NCBI RefSeq assembly: GCF_937616625.2
Contig: NC_065575.1
Location: forward strand, 4,099,501 to 4,163,500
Direction: 5' to 3'
DNA length: 64,000 nucleotides
Source of the DNA: Mercurialis annua
Lineage: Eukaryota; Streptophyta; Magnoliopsida; Malpighiales; Euphorbiaceae
The stretch's first letter is position 1. Each line of letters opens with the position of its first letter. The position numbers and the translations under genes were made by a program. The notes beneath the pieces were generated by a model, which worked only from the letters and a program-made list of their open reading frames with translations, was not told the DNA's origin and made no database searches. Of this stretch, positions 47,765-60,154 are shown one piece after another.

Positions 47765-50700
47765 ATGGATTCAATTGAGAAAGCTTCAACCTTTGAAGCT
47801 TCTTTGAATTCCATGTCTAGGAGAAGTAATCAGTCCATAGGTAATGATTCAGTTAGGGATTCAGGTGGATCCAAGCCTGTTGTGATGAGGCATGGTTCTA
47901 GTAGAGGGCATGATTCGTCGGTGTTTAGCGCGTCGCAGAAGGAGATTAGCGATGAGGACGCGAGGTTGATTTATCTAAATGACCCTGATAGGACTAACGA
48001 AAGGTTCGAATTCTCGGGGAATTCTATTCGTACTGCGAAATATTCTGTGTTTTCGTTTATTCCAAGGAATTTGTTTGAGCAGTTTCATAGAGTTGCATAC
48101 ATTTATTTCCTTATTATTGCTGTGCTCAATCAGCTCCCCCAGCTTGCGGTTTTTGGTAGGGGTGCTTCTATTTTGCCACTTGCGTTTGTTCTTTCGGTTA
48201 CTGCTGTTAAGGATGCATATGAGGATTGGAGGAGGCATAGATCAGATAGAATTGAGAATAATAGATTGGCTTGGGTTTTGGTTAATGATCAGTTCCAGGA
48301 GAAGAGATGTAAGGATATTCGGGTTGGTGAAATCATCAAGATTTATGCAGCTCAAAGTCTTCCTTGTGATATGGTTCTGCTCTCTACCAGTGACCCTACT
48401 GGGGTTGCTTATGTCCAGACTATAAATTTAGATGGGGAGTCGAATTTGAAGACGCGGTATGCAAAACAAGAAACCGCCCTTTCGAAAGAAAACATTGACG
48501 GCGGAGGATTCATTATTAAGTGTGAGAAACCCAATAGAAATATCTACGGGTTTCAAGGCAACATGGATGTCCATGGGAAAAGGCTATCGCTTGGTCCCTC
48601 CAACATTGTTCTCCGTGGCTGTGAGCTCAAGAATACGGCTTGGGCAATTGGTGTTGCAGTATATTGTGGAGGAGAGACCAAAGTTATGCTCAATAGCTCA
48701 GGAGCCCCTTCAAAGAGGAGTCGACTAGAGACGCGCATGAATCTAGAGATCATCATCCTTTCTTTGTTTCTTATTGCTTTGTGCAGTATTGTCTCTGTCT
48801 GTGCTGCTGTGTGGTTGAGGCGTCACAAGGATGAGCTAAATACCATGCCGTTTTATAGGAAAAAAGACTTCAATGATGAGGAGCAGGATGACTATAATTA
48901 TTATGGATGGGGACTTGAGATAGTTTTCACATTTCTAATGTCAGTGATTGTCTTCCAGATTATGATCCCTATATCTTTGTACATTTCTATGGAGCTTGTT
49001 CGGGTTGGTCAGGCATTTTTCATGATTCGAGATACGCACATGTATGATGAGACCTCCAATTCAAGATTCCAGTGTCGAGCTTTAAATATCAATGAAGACT
49101 TGGGGCAAATTAAGTATGTATTCTCTGACAAAACAGGTACTCTTACCGAGAACAAAATGGAATTTCAGTGTGCAAGCATATGGGGAGTAGATTACAGTGG
49201 TGGAAAAACTAGTATACTGGAGGATGGGTTTTCTGTTAAAGGTAAGAAATTTGTTATCAAACAAAAAAAAAACTTGTGTTGTGTTTCTTTTACATGATTT
49301 TCTGAGCGATTCTTTACATGTGTTTCAGTGGATGGAAAGATTTTGAGGCCAAAGATGAAGGTGAAGGTTGACCCTCAGCTTCTACAATTATCAAGAAGAA
49401 GCGGAAAGGTCACGGAGGAACACAAGCGTGTTCATGATTTCTTTCTTGCACTGGCGGCATGTAATACTATAGTGCCTATTGCTTTTGATGATGCATCTGA
49501 TCATACTGCTACGTTGATAGATTATCAAGGGGAATCTCCAGATGAACAAGCACTGGCATATGCTGCTGCTGCTTATGGATTTATGCTTATTGAACGAACT
49601 TCAGGTCATATAGTTATTGATATCCATGGAGAAAGGCAAAGGTTCGATGTTTTGGGTCTGCATGAGTTCGATAGTGACCGGAAGAGGATGTCAGTTATAC
49701 TAGGGTGCCCTGACAAGACTGTAAAAGTCTTTGTAAAAGGTGCTGATACATCCATGTTTAGTGTGGGGGATAGATCTGTATATATGAATGTGATACGTGC
49801 AACTGAAGCCAATCTTTACAACTACTCTTTAATGGGTTTGAGAACTCTTGTTATTGGGATGCGTGAATTGAGTGACTCGGAATTTGAGCAGTGGCACAGC
49901 TCCTTTGAAGCAGCTAGCACAGCTTTAATAGGTAGGGCTGCAATGCTTCGAAAGGTTGCTAGCAGTGTGGAGACTCGTCTAATCATACTTGGTGCTTCTG
50001 CCATTGAAGATAAGCTGCAACAAGGTGTACCAGAAGCCATAGAATGTCTTAGGTCAGCGGGAATTAAAGTATGGGTTTTGACTGGGGACAAGCAAGAAAC
50101 TGCCATATCAATTGGTTACTCTTCAAAACTGCTGACTAACAGAATGACCCAGATTATAATCAACAGCAAGTCTAAGGAGTCATGTAGAAAGAGTTTGCAA
50201 GATGCTTTGCTAATGTCAACTACCGCTGCTGTAAGCGAAGTGGCCTTGATTATTGATGGTACCAGCCTTGTTTATATACTTGACACCGAACTTGAAGAAG
50301 AGGTAATATTTAACGTCTTAGCTCATGTTTTGCTGTTTTCATATTCCTGCATGCATCTGCTGAATTTTGGCATTTTGCAGCTATTTGAACTGGCCAGTAA
50401 ATGTTCTGTGGTACTCTGCTGCCGGGTAGCACCATTGCAAAAGGCTGGAATTGTTGCCCTTGTGAAGAACAGAACTGCTGACATGACGCTCTCTATTGGA
50501 GATGGTGACTTACTTTCTCTTGCTTCGCTTTAATAAACCAGAGTCTTCTATTTCATCATCTATTGTTGGTTTTGTATGCTAATATGATTGTGAATAGGTG
50601 CTAATGATGTTTCAATGATCCAAATGGCTGATGTTGGAGTTGGCATCAGTGGAAAAGAAGGTCGGCAAGCTGTAATGGCATCAGACTTTGCGATGGGGCA

Positions 50701-51923
50701 GTTTAGATTCTTAGTTCCACTTTTATTGGTCCATGGACATTGGAATTACCAGCGGATGGCATACATGATACTGTATAACTTTTATAGGAATGCTATATTT
50801 GTTCTTGTTTTATTTTGGTGAGTGTTCATCTTCTTTTCTTATGCCTACAGAAGAATCAGGCATTGAGTTTGAATGCTATTTGTTAAATTCTTTGACCGAC
50901 TCTGAACTTTAACACTTGTGGTTGTGTATATCATTTGTTTTTACAGGTACGTGCTCTTTACAAGTTTCACGTTGACAACTGCAATCAATGAGTGGAGCAG
51001 TATGCTGTATTCTATTATTTATACTTCAGTGCCAACCATTATTGTTGGTATTCTTGATAAGGACCTAAGTAGACGGAGTCTTGAGAAGTATCCTCAGCTA
51101 TATGGATGTGGGCAGAGACGGGAGAGCTATAACTCTAAACTGTTTTGGCTGACAATGGTGGACACCGTATGGCAAAGTGCAGTTGTGTATTTCGTACCTT
51201 TGTTAGCATATTGGGGCAGCTCAATTGATGCATCAAGTATAGGAGATCTGTGGACACTGGCCGTGGTGATTTTGGTTAATTTGCACTTGGCTATGGATGT
51301 GGTGCGATGGAGTTGGATTACGCATGCCGCCATCTGGGGGTCAATAGTTGCAACATTTATTTGTGTCATTGTCATTGATGCTTTGCCTACATTAGTTGGA
51401 TATTGGTAAGCCCTCTTCAATTTTCTAGGCATAACGCATATCTGGTCATGCACTATCATACTTTTAATGATGGAGTCCTATACTAAAAAAACGTCCATAT
51501 TGGATCCCTACATTATCAATTGCAAATACATTAAGTCCTTCCGTGTAGGGATCCAATGTGGACGTCTTTTTAGTACAAGATTCAATCGTTAAAAATGTGA
51601 TAGTACATGGACAAGATATGCGCTATGCCAGTTTCCTAGTTAACCCAGTTTTCTATATATCATTTATGTATGAATGTATATGTTTCATAAATCTAACCCC
51701 CCAAGTTTTGTGACTCCACAGGGCCATTTTTGAAATTGCAAAGACAAGATTGTTTTGGTTATGCTTGCTTGCTATAATTATCGCAGCTCTAGTTCCACGA
51801 TTTGTCGTAATAGTAGTTCATCAATACGCGAGTCCGTCTGATATTCAGATTACAAGAGAAGCAGAGAAGATTGGGGAGTTTGGAGGTGTAGATGTAGAAA
51901 TAGAAATGAACCCAATCTTATAA
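47765..51923 (+). CDS. ALA1: P4-type phospholipid flippase, ALA1-like (6 exons, 1,151 aa)
   Basis: Exons 47765-49241, 49329-50302, 50381-50504, 50598-50817, 50947-51405 and 51722-51923 join at GT..AG borders into 1,152 codons. P4-ATPases flip phospholipids to the cytosolic leaflet of membranes, usually with an ALIS subunit (family knowledge). Visible are TM1-2 from about residue 109 ([20 protein letters not shown]), the actuator motif DGES at 223-226, TM3 at about 328-352, TM4 with the P4-specific PISL at 402-405, the phosphorylated Asp455 in DKTGTLT, KGAD at 629-632, TGDK at 744-747, GDGAND at 857-862, and six C-terminal membrane spans. The N-terminal Ser-rich extension and overall length fit Arabidopsis ALA1. 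All catalytic residues I can check are present, so it is probably functional. Intron 2 (50303-50380) is 78 bp without a stop codon. Confidence 0.95.
51428..51629. mobile_element. Mutator-like MITE in the last intron of ALA1 (202 bp)
   Basis: Ends GGCATAACGCATATCTGG and, inverted, GGCATAGCGCATATCTTG. Inverted homology continues through ACTAAAAAAACGTCCATATTGG and ATCCCTACA. The 9-bp flanks AATTTTCTA and AGTTTCCTA differ by two transitions. It begins 22 bp after the end of exon 5 and ends about 90 bp before exon 6. Confidence 0.82.
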
Positions 51924-52178
51924 AATTGTAAAAATTATCATTTTTGTTGTTTATCTTCTTATATAGTTGTTGAGTGTAAATTTAGGGGATCAAATAGAAC
52001 AATAGTTACACAAATTCTTTTGTTTGATAAAATTATACAAATTTTTACAATTCTCATTTCGACTATGTCTATTGTTCAAAATATGAAAAATTCTATTATC
52101 ATTCATAAGAAATAATTAAAAATATTATCTTTAATTAATGTTTTCCTAATTTTTAAATATATTATAAAATGAGACTTA

Positions 52179-52734
52179 TCTATACTATATATAAAAGCAC
52201 GGATGGGGGGGACAGGCAAATTTACTGAATAATCCTTTTCAATTTACTACTAAATAAAGGTTTTATAGTCATTAACTAATTAGTTACTTAATTAATCACT
52301 ATTGTAATTAAAGTTCTAATTAGAATAGATAGCTAAATTATCTCTAATTTAATTTTTAGTATGTAAAAAATAACTAAATTGTCTTCAAATTAGTAGGAAT
52401 ACCTATCTTTTAGTTTGATTGAACTATAAATTTAAAATATTATATTTGGTCAATATATTATTATTTAAATTTCTATTTTATTATTTTTAAAGATATTATT
52501 AACAAAATTAAGTTAATTATTTAATTATGGTTATTATAAAACCAAAAGAAGAATAAATTCAATATGGAAAAAAATTCAATAGCCGAATATATTATATTTA
52601 CTTTTACAAAAATTCTTAACTAATTTAATATAATTTATAAATAAAAAAATTGATATAATTATAATAAATTTACTAATATGTTCATTGGCGAGTTACGTTA
52701 CGAGCCACGTGCATAGCACGTAATGCGAAACTAG
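52179..52734 (+). mobile_element. Non-autonomous Helitron (556 bp)
   Basis: It begins TCTATACTATATATAAAAGC after an A (52178) and ends in CTAG before a T (52735). It thus has the TC...CTRR ends and A-T target of Helitrons. A hairpin ACGTGC-ATA-GCACGT (52707-52721) lies 9 bp before the terminal CTAG, as expected. The interior is AT-rich with no Rep/helicase coding. The ends resemble common plant non-autonomous Helitrons. Confidence 0.88.
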
Positions 52735-54030
52735 TAAAGTAAAATGAATGAGTAATAAACTATATAATCTTTTATTTACTTGTTAAATTAGGACCCAGTT
52801 ACTAATTTGTCAATGGTTAACTAAATATTTAAAGTTTGACATTTTAATTACTTATTCATTTCGGATTGGGATTCCCATGAGTCATGACTATTTATACACT
52901 AAAACTTAACTTCTCGGTTACGGATAAAAATATTAATTGATAATATTACATTTGATAGCGCATATAAAAAATAAATACTAAATTTAATAAAGAAATTCAA
53001 AAATGAATATACTATATTTTAATACATATATCAAAGCAATTTTTCATTGTAGTTTTTTGGAAAAATATAATTTAAAAATTTAATATGTTCTTCCAATTTA
53101 ATAATATTTATGATAATTTTATTTATTATTATCTTTTTACCTGCATGATAGTTATAAAAATTGCACTCTGAATTTAAAAATAAAAAAAAATCATTTTTAC
53201 CTACAAAAATTCATTCTTTATTTTGTTATCTTTATTTGTAAAAAAAATGCAATACATACATATTTGATACTTCAAAAAATAGGTCGCTCATATATTTTTG
53301 ATGTAAAGCGGACAAAATAAGAAACTTTTATGCTTCTATTTTCACCAGTAAAAAATAAGTCATAGATACTTTTTTTTTAATAATTAAGGAGGGAAGTCAT
53401 AGATATATATTTAATACCTTAAAATATGTCTCTGGTCGATAAAGCGAGAATTTTAATATAACGAGTGAAAACAAATTAAGGTATCAAATGAATTTTCTAA
53501 AAAAAATGTATTTTTGAAAATTTAATCCGTTTTTAGGCTTTTTTATATTTTTCTCAAATTCATGAATTTATTAAACATTTCTCTTAAAGAATGTGGTTTT
53601 GAAAAAATTCATATGCTCTTGAGCATTTGTTGCACCGGTAATATGTTAACTAGAACAGAAGTGCTTGAACATACTAAAAAAAATTAATTTAATTGTTTAA
53701 GTAGTGATTATAAAATTTGAGAAGTTTAACCGATTAAATTCTTAGAGAGTATTTGGGAGACAAGTGATGTTGGGCAAAAAAAAAGTACATATGAGTTTAT
53801 AAAAAAATAGCTAAAAATAACTTTAAATTTTTCAATTATTCCCAGCGTCTCAATTTGAAGGGCTTAAAAGGATCTCGTAATAGAAACTTTCTTCGGAAAC
53901 AACCCCTCCCAATCCTTGCTAACTCTTTTCAACCCTCAATCCAAACAAATTATTAAAGTTTAGACTCATAAATATGCATTTGACTTTTTCAAATTAGTTT
54001 AGCTTTTTCGTTTTATTTACTTATTAAAAA
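52735..54030. other. AT-rich intergenic spacer
   Basis: Between the Helitron and the next MITE. No gene or element boundary could be supported. Confidence 0.5.
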
Positions 54031-54414
54031 GGCTTAATGCATTAAAAACATCCGACTCTTTTGCCCCTTTTTAATTCTATTATGACGTTAGAAACTGGTC
54101 AATTTTATCCTATTTCGCATTTTCTCGTTTCAATTATACCTGTAAGCATTAAATTGATATTTTTTTATTTAAAAAAATTCAAAAAAATCTTCAAAAAAAA
54201 AGTCAATTTATTGCAAAAAAAAGATTCAGTTTGAATTTTTTTTGAAGATTTTTTTCATTTGGACATCAAAGGGATCTGAGGAACAAACCCAAATGAAAAA
54301 AAATATCAATTTAATGCTCAAGAGTACAACTGAAACAAGAAAGTGCAGAATAAAATAATTAACCAATTTTCAATGTCAGGGATAACAGGTCGGGAGTTTT
54401 TCAAGACATTAGAA
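54031..54414. mobile_element. Mutator-like MITE (384 bp)
   Basis: Left end GGCTTAATGCATTAAAAAC and inverted right end GTTCTAATGTCTTGAAAAAC. A perfect 9-bp duplication TATTAAAAA lies at 54022-54030 and 54415-54423. Long inverted arms follow (TTTCGCATTTTCTCGTTTC, AGCATTAAATTGATATTTTT and their complements). Confidence 0.88.
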
Positions 54415-54907
54415 CTATTAAAAATCAGTATATGTTAAAGTTTTAAAAAGGTAGATTTATTTTTAAAGAAAAATACATACTATAGTGTATATGTATTGTA
54501 AAATTATATCTATTTTTTATTTAATTAGATGAACCGATAGTTGAACCGATTTAACTATGAACACGGACGGCCACATAAGTTCAGCCAACAGTTCAATTTT
54601 GAGACACTATCAAAAAATTGTTAGGTGACGAAGCATGCAAATTCACTTCAAAACGAAACCACTGCATTCTCATATCGATACAGGAAAAAGAAACAACAAA
54701 AAGCTGAGCTCCCCAAGTTCTATTTACAGTGGAACTCTCATTTTCAAAATTACAGATTTAAAACAACAACAGCCAAGAGAGACATGCACCCCTGTTTGAT
54801 GCTGTCATGCCAAAATTTGGCCGACAAAACGCTCCGCATTTGTTGTTAGGATTTATAATTCAGGAGATTAGATACCGTTAACTCATTTCTGTAGTTTCAT
54901 TATCCTC

Positions 54908-57900
54908 TCAAGGTCCATCTTCTTGTGCTGAATCAAACCAAGTTTTAATTGAATTAGTAATAGAGCTAAAAAAGTATGTAGCATGGACACGGATACAGAA
55001 AAACAGGACACTTATTCTAAGGTTTCTTATATAAAAAATGAAGTTTCGTGTCCAAAACGCAAAGTTTCCGACACGTTTCCGATACGAGAAATGTTGATTG
55101 AATGAAGTATCTCAGTGCTGCTTATTTGGAGATAGAGAGAGACAGACTTACTACTTAAGATAAATCCCTGAAGCAAGCTCTGGGCTCTCTCTACTTGATC
55201 CGGAGTGCCCGATATTTGTATAATCTTTTCCGTCATGTCCGGGCTATCTTCTAAAATGCGTATACTGGCGCCGGATAACTGTCCCATAATAGATTGCAAA
55301 GAAGTTAAATACTGCAAGTAAAATACGAAAATGAGTTGAATTGGCAGAAAACAAAATGTAGGTCACCTCACTGAGCTGGGCGAGCTTATTTTTCGATTTT
55401 GTTACGAGCTTGGGAACTGCGTGCTCTGGTATTACAATCTCAATAATACTTCTAGTCACAAGTGGTACAGAGATTCTAACAGAAAGAGAAAAAAGAAGAA
55501 TTATGTTAAATCATGCTGCATAATTTATAAAATATCAAAAATGTATTGCCTATTAATTAAAACAAAGCCGAAACTGATACCTAGGTACTACAGGAGGCAC
55601 ATCTTCCCGTCGTTCACTTTCATGCTGCTTCACTTTTTCCGTGCTCGACCTTCCAGCATCCTACAAAAATGAGATTTAACATTAAAGATGATTCTTTTAA
55701 AGACTCTCTATGTATCTAATCTAACTGATCCGTTAAACAGGACAATTTTCCTCATTCAGATTCCAGAAGATGGACATTGCATACAAAAGGGCTTTTTCTG
55801 TAAATGTCTAGTTCTGGATTGACCATTAACTCAATTCTACTTTCTAAGGAATCAAAGCAAGTCATATGTTATAAAGAATAATTACTTTTTATGGCCAGAA
55901 AATACATCAGTAAACATTCAATTTTTGCTCAAACGGGTAGAAAGGACAGGTTAATTTTTAAGATCAACTTTTTTCACCTATTTTAAAAAGTTTCTGTTGG
56001 CTTGAAAAGTGTCAGGAGGATTCGGTTTCGTTTGACTAGTTATTTAGTTATCAGAATAAGAAAGTTGCACATACAAGAACCTTTGATGGTTGTGTAGCTG
56101 CTGCAGTCTGTGTAGTATGATAATTTGCAGCAGGAGGTTCACCACCACCGTCACGAGCTGCAGTCGCATTAATTGGTGAGGCAACTTCCATTCCTGAAGC
56201 ATACCCAATGCTGGACACAGACGTTGGTGGCGGTGTATCCTTTTGGAAGAATTCCTTGTACAAGTAACTCCTCAGTCTTGATGTCACTTCAATAAGAGCA
56301 TCTCGAGCTGCTTTTATTTCCCCTTCTATCTGTAAGAGATTAAAATCATTCAAAAACATTTAGTAAGTAGATCGTCCCTTGAAAATCAGGGAATTCAATG
56401 CATCTTTTCTGGTCACAATCATTGCAACTGGAGTGTAGACGCAGGTGCACATCACAATCATTAGAAAAGTACGCATGCCCGTCATTAACACAAGCCGAGG
56501 GGGCCACAGCCCTCTCGAATAAAATGTAAAAATGATGGGTTTTTCTTTGATAAATTAATTGTTTTGGAGGTCATTGCATCTGTAAAGGTGTAAATTTTCA
56601 CTGCTAGTGTAATTACTACTTTTTTTATTCTAAATTGTATATTAGTTTCATATTATATTTATATATTATACAATTATGACATGGTGTTACAAATTATTGC
56701 TTTTGATTATAATTTAAAATATTAATTTAGTCATAAATTGGCCCCTAAAAGTATATGTCTTGATCCGCTAATGGATGATGACAATCAAACTTGCTTCATG
56801 CACAGTAAAACGCTTTCACAAGAAAGTCATGGCCATGCAACAGTATAAATTTCATTGTGTTGAGCGGCATACCTGTACAAGCTCATCAGTGCCTGATACA
56901 CAAGCAGGAAGCTTGTCCCTTGGCAGGGTCTGTATTTTTGCACCAGTTAACCTCTCCAACTCAGACAATGATCCATCTCTTCCCTCCAAACATCCAATTT
57001 CACCAGATGAGACTATTAACTTAGTTTTTATAATATTGTCTTTATCGGGAACAAGATCCACAATTTGTGTTTGAATATGCAACAGAGCCTCCTGAGCAGG
57101 AAATAGCTCATCATCAGGGCCCTGCATAAGGAAGATAAAAGAGTGCGAGAAAAACTCGGTTAAAACATCCAGAAATGAAAGAGCAGAGTGAGCATAGAAA
57201 CATTAGAAATCACTACAAAAATAAAAATTCCAAATACAATAGTTAAAGAAATCCAAAATAATTTAGAAGAGGAACAAAATATTCAGAAGGTAAAATATGA
57301 CAATGATAGCTTTCTTTCACAGCTAAATCTATCATTCTAAAGGATTGGCAAGGCCACATAGGAACCATTGGCTATTAGTCCCCACAATACACTATAAGTT
57401 AAGGTGATGGTAAGTACCTCCTCAGATAAAATGGTAATTATCTGCTCATCTGATCCAGAGACTGGGTCAGAAACCTTTATATCCACACCAATTTCATTCA
57501 GAAGCAAATCTACTATGCCATCAGAGTCCCCGATCACTTTATTAATCTTCTCTGCAGGGCAAAGCATTCTGAACACTAGGTCATCGCCATAAAAGGGCTG
57601 GGCACTGTCAGCCATGGGAGCCCCAGCTTCAACAGGGTAACCAGATTGGCGGGAGGAATAATTATTGTTTCGGTAATTGGGGCCAGATAATCGTGAACCA
57701 AATGAGGGCCCATCAATAGATGACCGTCGTCCCGAGTTATTCATGTTGGGAACATAATCTTCATCAGGGAAAAATCGATCTGGTGAGTGTATTCGCCCAT
57801 GGAAATTTCCATGACTTCGGTCACGGTGCTGACTCTCCCTCAAGCGTGATGATATTACTGCTACAGCATTTTTAACTGCATTCATATCACCTACAACCTG

Positions 57901-59389
57901 TGTTGGAAACAAAAATTAATGAGTCCCTCAATATGCTCATCTCTTTTGACATTATCCTCAATTTAAAGTTCAGTATGCTGAAAAACCAAGTTTTCTTACA
58001 GTATTACACGGAGGCACCAATATGCACCTTTAATTCTAAGACCCTTGCATTGTCAAAGTAATCACCGAAAAGTAATTTCATAGGCTTTTGAACATAACAA
58101 GGTTCAACAAATATACCAATATTTGATACATGCAGTCAATAATTTAATGTCTCTTTAACACACAAACAACATCAATGCTTGATGCTATATTCAACCTCTC
58201 TAGTGTTGTGGTAAGTAAGAGCATAAATTCAAGCTTAAACAAAACTCCAATGTAAATTAACCAACAGACAATGCGTACATTCTAAGATGAATTTTTAAAC
58301 AGACTTCAAATTGTCTTGCAAATCACCATCCCTGATAAATCATATCAAAATAGAACTTCAGAATCAGACAGCAGCATATGAACACTACAAAAAAAGTTAA
58401 TCACCAACACCCAACAAGCAACAAGTCTTCAAAGTATTAAAAACACCCATCAAACAACAGCATCCACCACAAATTTGATGTGCATGTCAAATCAATAATT
58501 GGTCTCCTAATGTAATTTACAATATCCAACTAACCAACTGCTAAAAGGGTCAAATCAAGTATCCAAGGATAATGAAGTTCAAGTCATCATTTGTTCATTC
58601 CAGTTTCATATCAGTTTCATTCCAGTTTCATATCAGTTTCATTCCAGTTTCATGCAATAAAAAGTCTAGTAAACAGGCAAAAACCTGAACAATCTCCTCA
58701 GACATGGAAACACAGCGAGGCAAAGTATGATCTCTAGGCAAAATCCTAATCTGGGTCTTCGTCTCCATCCTCATTTGCTCAATAATCTTCCCACCTTTCC
58801 CCAACAAACAACCCACATGCATTCTCGACACAACCAATCTCGTAGCAACTCTACTCCCATTACTAACCCCTCTACCACCATACTCATCCTCTTCAATCAT
58901 CCCCCCAAACTGCCCATCACTCTCCAGAATCCTATCGTGTATCAAAAACAAGGCCTCCTGCGCCGGCGAAAACGACGGCATTCGCCCTTCCGGGTCCCGC
59001 CGCCGCGTGTCCGAAATCTCGATGATTCTCTCCTCGTCGCCGGGAATCAGCTCATGCACATTGATCCACGCGCCAGTGTGCTGTCTAATGGACTTGATAA
59101 TACTCCCCGACTTACCAATCACTCCACCTGCTTTCATATCGTGACATAAAATCCGATAGCTTGTGGTTACCATTAGAGTGTTGTCCTGCTGCGGTGGCTT
59201 CGGGCGGTTGCCGTTGAAGTTGTTGTTTCCACCGCCGCCTCCGCCGCCACGGTAGCGGTTGTTGTTAGGGAAGTAGTGACTGTTGTTATTGTTGTTGTAT
59301 CTGGGTTTTGTTCTAGTGATTGTAGTTTCATTGTCATAGTCTTGTGGATGGTCATAATAGTAATTTCGCTTAGATCTAGATCTCTCCAT
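54908..59389 (-). CDS. RCF3: Multi-KH-domain RNA-binding protein, RCF3/HOS5-like (8 exons, about 672 aa)
   Basis: Exons 59389-58685, 57897-57418, 57121-56873, 56329-56081, 55660-55581, 55475-55367, 55278-55152 and 54927-54908 join in frame. An Asn/Gly-rich N-terminus (residues 1-70) is followed by KH1 (about 75-150, GKSG at 92-95), KH2 (about 182-250, GKGG at 197-200), KH3 (about 341-410, loop GDSD at 358-361), KH4 (about 427-492, GRDG at 442-445) and KH5 (about 592-660, SIIEIVIPEHAVPKL, then LSGASIRILED). Five KH domains in this layout match the Arabidopsis nuclear protein RCF3/HOS5/SHI1, a regulator of stress-gene transcription, mRNA processing and pri-miRNA processing (known for that protein, inferred here). 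Exon 7 has a second in-frame acceptor 33 bp upstream (exon start 55311), giving 683 aa. The C-terminus TQEDGP comes from the small last exon, the least certain part. Confidence 0.88.
58594..58652 (-). repeat. 22-bp tandem repeat in intron 1 of the RCF3-like gene
   Basis: About two and a half copies of ATTCCAGTTTCATATCAGTTTC-like units, just inside the intron downstream of the exon 1 donor at 58684. Confidence 0.85.
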
Positions 59390-59779
59390 CTTCTACAGCA
59401 CAAGGGTATTACTGATATTTTTTACTTGATTGTTCTTCTGCTTAGTGAAAAATGTCCGCAGTTCAGAGTCATGGAGTCAATCGACTGAGATGGGTTTTCG
59501 ATTCTTGAGTCCGTTGAGTGAATTAAAGGAAGTAAAGAGGAGAAATGGTGACTGGTTTTTGTTTTTGTGTGTCGTTAACTGTGAAATGTGAAACCCTAAT
59601 TGAAGATGAAGAAGAAGAAGGTGGAGAGAGTCATACAAAGGAGTGTCAGATATATAGATACACTTGCACACTTATTCCATTATTTAATTTTCAACTAATT
59701 ATTACTAGGTCCTTACGTATCTTTTGATTCACACTTTCATCTTTTTTTCATTTAGTACTCAAACAATATTATTTTTTAT
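59390..59779 (-). promoter_or_regulatory. 5' leader and promoter region of the RCF3-like gene
   Basis: This is the only sequence between the start codon and the foldback element at 59780, so the proximal promoter must lie here. A GAAGATGAAGAAGAAGAAGG tract (59603 onward) is a CTT-rich leader on the gene's own strand, common in plant 5' leaders. No definite TATA box was assigned. Confidence 0.4.
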
Positions 59780-60154
59780 GGGAAAAGGGTCATTTATGCC
59801 CCTAAAATTTGGGGTCTAGATCAAGTAAGCTCTCAACGTCCGGAAAGGTTCACCTATGCCCTCACCGTTTATAAAAATGGATAATCAGGCCTCTCGGTTT
59901 AACGCTGTTCCATTACTCCTAAGACTCTGTTAGTGTGATCCTATGTGGCAATGATAAAAGGATCATTTATGCCCTAAGGTTTGGTACGGAATCAATGAGC
60001 TCTCAGCGTTTGAAAAAAGTTTACTTATACCCCCAACGTTTGAAAAGGTTCACTTATATTCCCAACGTTTGAAAAAGTTCACTTATGCCCCCAACTTTAA
60101 AAGAATGAACAATTCGGCCCTCAGTTTAACACTGTCTCACTGTTCCAAAACTCT

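Noticed and set aside
49822..50106. Antisense ORFs opposite ALA1
   Set aside because: The sense strand carries an intact, conserved P4-ATPase. The antisense frames are codon-bias shadows.
58727..59149. 140-codon plus-strand ORF
   Set aside because: It is antisense to exon 1 of the KH-domain gene, whose two canonical GXXG motifs show the real frame.
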